DNA from: Flaveria trinervia
Lineage: Eukaryota; Streptophyta; Magnoliopsida; Asterales; Asteraceae
Assembly: GCA_025506515.1 (NCBI GenBank)
Contig: CM046443.1
Location: forward strand, 93,894,666-93,958,665
Direction of reading: 5' to 3'
DNA length: 64,000 bases
In this document: piece by piece, positions 59,761 through 64,000 of the stretch
Position numbering within the stretch: position 1 is the stretch's first letter
Layout of the letters: each line of letters starts with the position of its first letter
Translations under genes and position numbers: made by a program
Notes under the pieces: generated by a model
Database searches by the model: none
The model's input: the letters and a program-made list of their open reading frames with translations, nothing else
Told to the model about the DNA's origin: nothing

Positions 59761-60544
59761 ACAATATCATATATATAAAAGTCCTTTGTCTTACAAAAGT
59801 TCATATTTCATAAAATTTTGTTTATCAAAAGTTATGAACATGTTTTAATTTTCAAAGAATCTGTTTTGTTTTATAATTTTTCTACTATAGATTATATTAT
59901 TTTTAAGTTAAACAAAACTGTGTGTTAACAAATTATAGAAAACGCCGTGGAAAAGATGATTTGAAATTTTAAATATACATTTTACTGTTAACAAACTTTT
60001 TTTATTGAGTTTTTACCTTTAACTTAAAACCGAAAAATGTATTGACCATTCTATCGATCAACGGATTAAAGGGTTATGAGTATTCCTCAGGATACGAGTT
60101 TAAATTGGTTTACATTGTCTAACCAAATGTGGATTCAGAAATTCTTTTCAAAGGTATCACAATATTTATTACTCCGATTTCTATAGATTTTTCGCTTCGT
60201 TTTTAGTATTTTATTTCAACTATTAATACATTTGGTAACACATTCGATCAAACAGGGTGGCTTTTCTATACAATAATTTCTGTTTTTAGTCGAGATTTTG
60301 ACAAAACCTAAAAGATTTAAAACCAACTAATCTTGTTTCGATACTTGATGAAACCACACCTCATTCTACATATTGAAAAGAAAGAAAAACAAACATATCC
60401 AATATACTAGGAATCACGAACCATCTAAAATAAATGCGCAAACATACCCATAAAATCTTACTATACGCAACGACGAAAGTCTAATAAGTTGATATTATAG
60501 AGCAAATGTTATCTTCATCCCCAAACTGCACAAAACCCTCAACT

Positions 60545-60870
60545 AGAGGTGTACAAACCGGTTCAGTTTTTAAACACGACCGGTCTTTTTGTTATGTGTC
60601 AAACCGGTTCGGTTTATAAACTGGTTTTACCAACTAAGCACTCGAACCCCTTAAAACCAGCTTTTCTAAAAATACCGATATTTTCCGGTTTAATCGATTT
60701 TTTATTTGAACCAGTTTTAAAATTGGTTTCGGATGTCAACCTACAAAACAGTATACAAACCGGTGGTTCAAATAACCAGACTGGTTTTTTTGGCGGTTTT
60801 TTCCAGACTGTTGATCGAATTACGCGCGTTGAAACACAAGTTCTAGGATCCAGTTTTTATAAAATAACTC
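60545..60870. mobile_element. hAT-like remnant with repeated ACCGGTT words
   Basis: It begins AGAGGTGTACAAACCGGTTC, a form common at ends of plant hAT derivatives. ACCGGTT / AACTGGTT words recur through it. The plus frame 60549-60875 results from this biased composition and has no domain. The far end and target duplication were not identified. Confidence 0.4.
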
Positions 60871-61116
60871 GATGAACGGGGGAATTCCAAATCATCTACA
60901 GATAACACCTGATGAAGATGAAGATGATGAAAACACGAAACTTCTACAGAAAAACTAATCCTAATCGTCGAATCTACTACGGACCCATCAAACATCAACC
61001 TAAAAGCAACTGGAAAGAGGTTTTACATACAAACAACCAAATTATGAAAAGGTGAGAGGTTCATCATCTAATCGCCAATGCAGTCAGTTAACCAAATTGT
61101 TATCCTTTGTAAGTTG

Positions 61117-63188
61117 CTACTGAAGACTTACATTGATGTCAGTTGGCTTACTCCGAGCCTCAGAGGCATTAAATGTAGACCAATTATCTCCACGAAACAA
61201 AGGTGATGATAGATTTTGTTTAGCAGGTAACGGCTCTTTGGTCTCGGCTGCTGGTGTAGGTGCTGGAACTGGCACGGGAACTGAAACCGATACTGGAACT
61301 GCAACCGTCACTGGGACTGGAACTGGAACCGCAGCTGCAGTGGGGATTGTGATTGTTATGTTGTCGGTTTTTTGTTTCTTGGTGATTTTTTGTTCCTGCT
61401 GAACGCCCGTCAAGAAACTTCCTACTATAATCTGGTTTATAAGAAACATTACACAAAAAAGTTATCGAAAATGATCATTTTAAGAAGTATAAAACTACAA
61501 ATGAAACCATATGGAGATGGAGGGTTACTTGCACAGGGCTGGCCGCCACCAGTAGGCCCGCCACACTGCCGCCAACGACCCGCCCATCAGGGCTTGACAA
61601 AGAAACACTCATCCCACCAGATCTATTTCTGATCCCTCCATTCTCAGACGGAACAAATGATCCCGCCAACGAAAGTATCTCAAAACGGCCCTTAAAAGGA
61701 AACAGGTGTCAAAATCTCAAGAAAACACAACCACATTTATTTTTTATATGGAAACCAATAAATGATAGTTGACAAAATATCAAAACAGTCGATTTGTCAC
61801 TCATAAGTCAATGTACCACCAGAGGAGTCGGGCTGGCGAAGGGTCACGCTGGAAATCACACCATTTGCTGACAAAATGCATATCGCACGAGGTCCTTGTT
61901 GGGAGAATGATATAACCTTCATTGTCACATCCTAATGAAACGATTATAAATAAAGATAACCATCATTTCTACTCAAACTACTATTAAACACATGTATATA
62001 AAGTTTCACAAAACCATGATGGTGTAAAAATACAAAGTTTTTACCTCTCCCGTGTTAACGTTGATGATATGAGGCATAAAGTTAGCACCAACCGAGCTTG
62101 AAACCCAATCACCTAACCAAAAATCGATGAAAGTCTTTAGTCAATTAATCTAGTCGCGTTGACTTTTATGATACGAGGCATAAAGAACAACTTTCCACAA
62201 CATTTGACATAACATAAACACCATAATCCAGATATCTGAGAGACAGAATATTGTAAACAACCAAACAAAATGAACATATCCTTAATCAAAACAAAAGAAA
62301 AACCACCCCCAAATGTATGACAGACACAAAAAATGCAAGAAACCCCACAGTTCAACAGATAAGAACCTTGACCCAACAAACAATACCCTACATGATAAAA
62401 AGCAAAGTCTCGACTCCTGATTCCTTGCAATACAAGCATCCACAGTTCTTGAAACCATGGTTTTCTACAAAAGATTCAACAAAACACCATCTTTATCCTC
62501 ATTTCTGTTCTTTCTTGTCATATGTATGCAAATGTCCCAAAAGTAAGCAACAAAATTAGAATCATCTGGTTCAAGATTCTCCAAATTCACACACACAAAA
62601 AGCACAGAGCTTCTAGAACCATCTATTAACATCAAGATCTAAGTTACAAGGGTGCTATTCACTTAGGTCCCACTTCAATCAAAACCCTCAAAAATCTCGA
62701 AACTGTTTCATCTGATCAAACAACAGTTACAAAACCCACAATACATTAACACAAAAAGACTCAATCTTTAACATCAAAAAGCAATCTTTATTACCTAAAG
62801 ATTCAACCTCCTTTGGTGGGTGTTGGTGGTCATGTTTTCCGGTGACCGGAGACCGGATTTTGGCTCTTTTTCCGGTGGAAAAATCGATGACCGGCGGTGC
62901 AGCAGATGAAATGGGCTTTGGAGATAAAGGTTTTCTGATGGACCCATCAGGCCCATACTTTCTGGGCCGGCCTCTTTTCTTCTTCTCCGGCACCGGTGTT
63001 GCTCCGGCCGGCGGTGACGCCGCCGGGTACGGCGGAGCACAGGTGGCCAACTGGTTGGTGATGGATTGAGGGATTATGGGCTTCTTATTATCGGGTTCGG
63101 GTGTAGGAGAAACATGGTGGTCCGATGGTGCATCTGATCCCACCACTGCAACCCCACTATTATTCATCCCTTCACTTCCCTCAATCAT
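61117..63188 (-). CDS. AT-hook motif nuclear-localized (AHL) protein, five coding exons, lesion at the exon 3 donor
   Basis: Exons on the minus strand are 63188-62795, 62112-62045, 61931-61800, 61690-61529 and 61431-61117 (about 356 residues). AHL proteins bind AT-rich DNA in the nucleus through AT-hooks, form trimers through the PPC/DUF296 domain and act as transcription and chromatin regulators. The AT-hook core is KKKRGRPRKYGPDG, residues 69-82; a second hook was not found, so it looks like the RGRPRKY single-hook type. The PPC domain starts LGDWVSSSVGANFMPHI and continues DVTMKVISFSQQGPRA, ILSANGVISSVTLRQP, GGTLTYE, GRFEILSLAGSFVP, then GGSVAGLLVAASPVQ and IIVGSFL. The tail is proline/valine-rich and ends KPTDINVSLQ, a typical family C-terminus. 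The ATG at 63188 is the first in frame; an upstream TTG is not used. Exon 3 would have to end at 61800 to stay in frame, but the GT donor is one base earlier: sequence is TATGAGTGACA where TATGAG|GTGACA is expected. Either one G is missing from the sequence or the copy is damaged. Confidence 0.92.
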
Positions 63189-63200
63189 CAAGAAAGAAAA

Positions 63201-63331
63201 CTAGAATACAATCAAAATTTAGTTTTTTGTAATCTTTGAACATAAAAACCCAAAACCCACAAAAGAAAATTTGATAAAAAGATTAAAATTTGAAAATCTT
63301 TAAGAGCAAACAAGAATCATGAAAGGTTTAC
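63201..63331 (-). other. 5' UTR intron of the AHL gene
   Basis: On the minus strand the donor CAAGTTG|GTAAAC (63331) and the acceptor TGTATTCTAG|TTTTC (63201) enclose a 131-bp T-rich intron 12 bases upstream of the ATG. Pyrimidine-rich leader sequence (TTTCTTCTCATACTC) continues upstream to about 63.5 kb. Leader introns are common in plant regulator genes. Support is from splice-site consensus only. Confidence 0.55.
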
Positions 63332-63559
63332 CAACTTGGAGAGATCAAACAACAAAAAACAAGTTTTTTTCAAATGAAAATTTTGCAGAAAATTATGAAG
63401 ATGAGATGGTGCACAGTATGAGAAAGGATCATTAAAAAATTTTATTAACTAAAAAAGAAATTTTTAGATTTTTGAAGAATAATGATGTAGAGTATGAGAA
63501 GAAAGATTGAATTTCTTTTAGATGTATGAAAAATTGGGGGTGTTTTTGATGTTAAAAAG

Positions 63560-64000
63560 CAATTTTGGTTCCATAGTTTTCTCAAGATTGTCTAAAATAT
63601 AAATTAAATTAAATTAAAAAATGCATTAAAAAGAAAAAAATATATGTATATTTAATGTTGGGCTTTAATTATCAACTATTAAAGTGGGAATATTATGTAT
63701 TTTGGTTAATAAAGGGTTGGAGTCCGGTAAAAGAAAAGTGAAATTAGGTTGGAGCATGAAGACAACCACCTCTTTTTTGAAAAACAAATAATTTAATAAT
63801 ATTTATTTTTGTTTTAGCTATATTTAATACATATTAAAATATTCAAATATTGTTATTCAAATGCAAACAAAGAAAGGTGTATGAAAACAATTGAATGTTA
63901 AATAAAAGAATATTAATTATATTTAGAGATTATTTTATATAAAAAGCCATCTTGGTTTCCACCCCAAAACAATGAATCTCAAACAAATACTTTTAAATTA
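63560..64000. promoter_or_regulatory. Upstream region of the AHL gene
   Basis: This AT-rich sequence upstream of the pyrimidine-rich AHL leader should include its promoter (gene reads leftward). A TATA-like word (complement of TATAAATTAAATT near 63598) is a candidate core element, but none was assigned with confidence. Confidence 0.35.

Noticed and set aside
1..64000. CRISPR arrays, prokaryotic defence systems or phage genes
   Set aside because: All repeats found are transposon parts or tandem duplications, genes have introns, and no prokaryotic gene was seen.

Overview
The window is nuclear DNA from a flowering plant, a eudicot. Genes have introns, intergenic DNA is very AT-rich, and most of the sequence is transposable elements of plant types: Tekay/Del-like Ty3-gypsy elements primed by initiator tRNA-Met, CTAG-ended Helitrons, CACTA, MULE and hAT derivatives. 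The repeat types resemble Asteraceae genomes, but the family assignment is only an inference. There is nothing prokaryotic: no operons, CRISPR arrays or ribosome binding sites.

Layout. (1) 1-23 kb is gene-free. It holds non-autonomous DNA transposons: Helitrons at 1.1, 3.7, 13.2-14.6, 15.4, 17.9 and 21.9 kb, a hAT element at 6.6 kb, a 1.5-kb MULE-type element with a perfect 9-bp target duplication at 8.26-9.77 kb, a CACTA MITE at 11.7 kb, and a ~1.1-kb palindrome at 18.65-19.77 kb. (2) 23.1-44.76 kb is one nested LTR-retrotransposon complex. Outer element A (23110-44754, duplication AAAGA on both sides) contains the related element B (from 28831). The 5' LTR of B was hit by a complete solo LTR, C (36379-39222, duplication CTGAG). 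A second B-like pol piece, D (about 40548-42097), lies between the B LTR and the gag/leader of A. All pol and gag genes read on the minus strand and all are broken. (3) 44.8-51 kb is AT-rich DNA with Helitrons and a MITE. (4) 51.2-63.6 kb is the gene-bearing part, with three host genes.

Host genes. A DUF7054 (At4g22758-like) gene on the plus strand has three intact exons (51241-53788). A cornichon-type ER cargo receptor gene on the plus strand has four exons (55654-57136), but its exon 2 lacks one base compared with the family. An AT-hook/PPC (AHL) DNA-binding protein gene on the minus strand has five coding exons and a 5' UTR intron (61117-63188, UTR to about 63.56 kb), with one base missing at the exon 3 donor. 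The three genes belong to unrelated pathways and show no functional link. Two single-base losses in short homopolymers of otherwise perfectly conserved genes point to consensus indel errors in the assembly as readily as to real mutations.

The most interesting points are the ordered nesting history of the retrotransposons, the opposed Helitron pair nested in an older Helitron whose empty site is preserved at 3.7-4.2 kb, the long palindrome at 19 kb, the MULE carrying a 19-bp proline/histidine-rich minisatellite, and the two one-base lesions in host genes. I did not find a convincing new protein-coding system.
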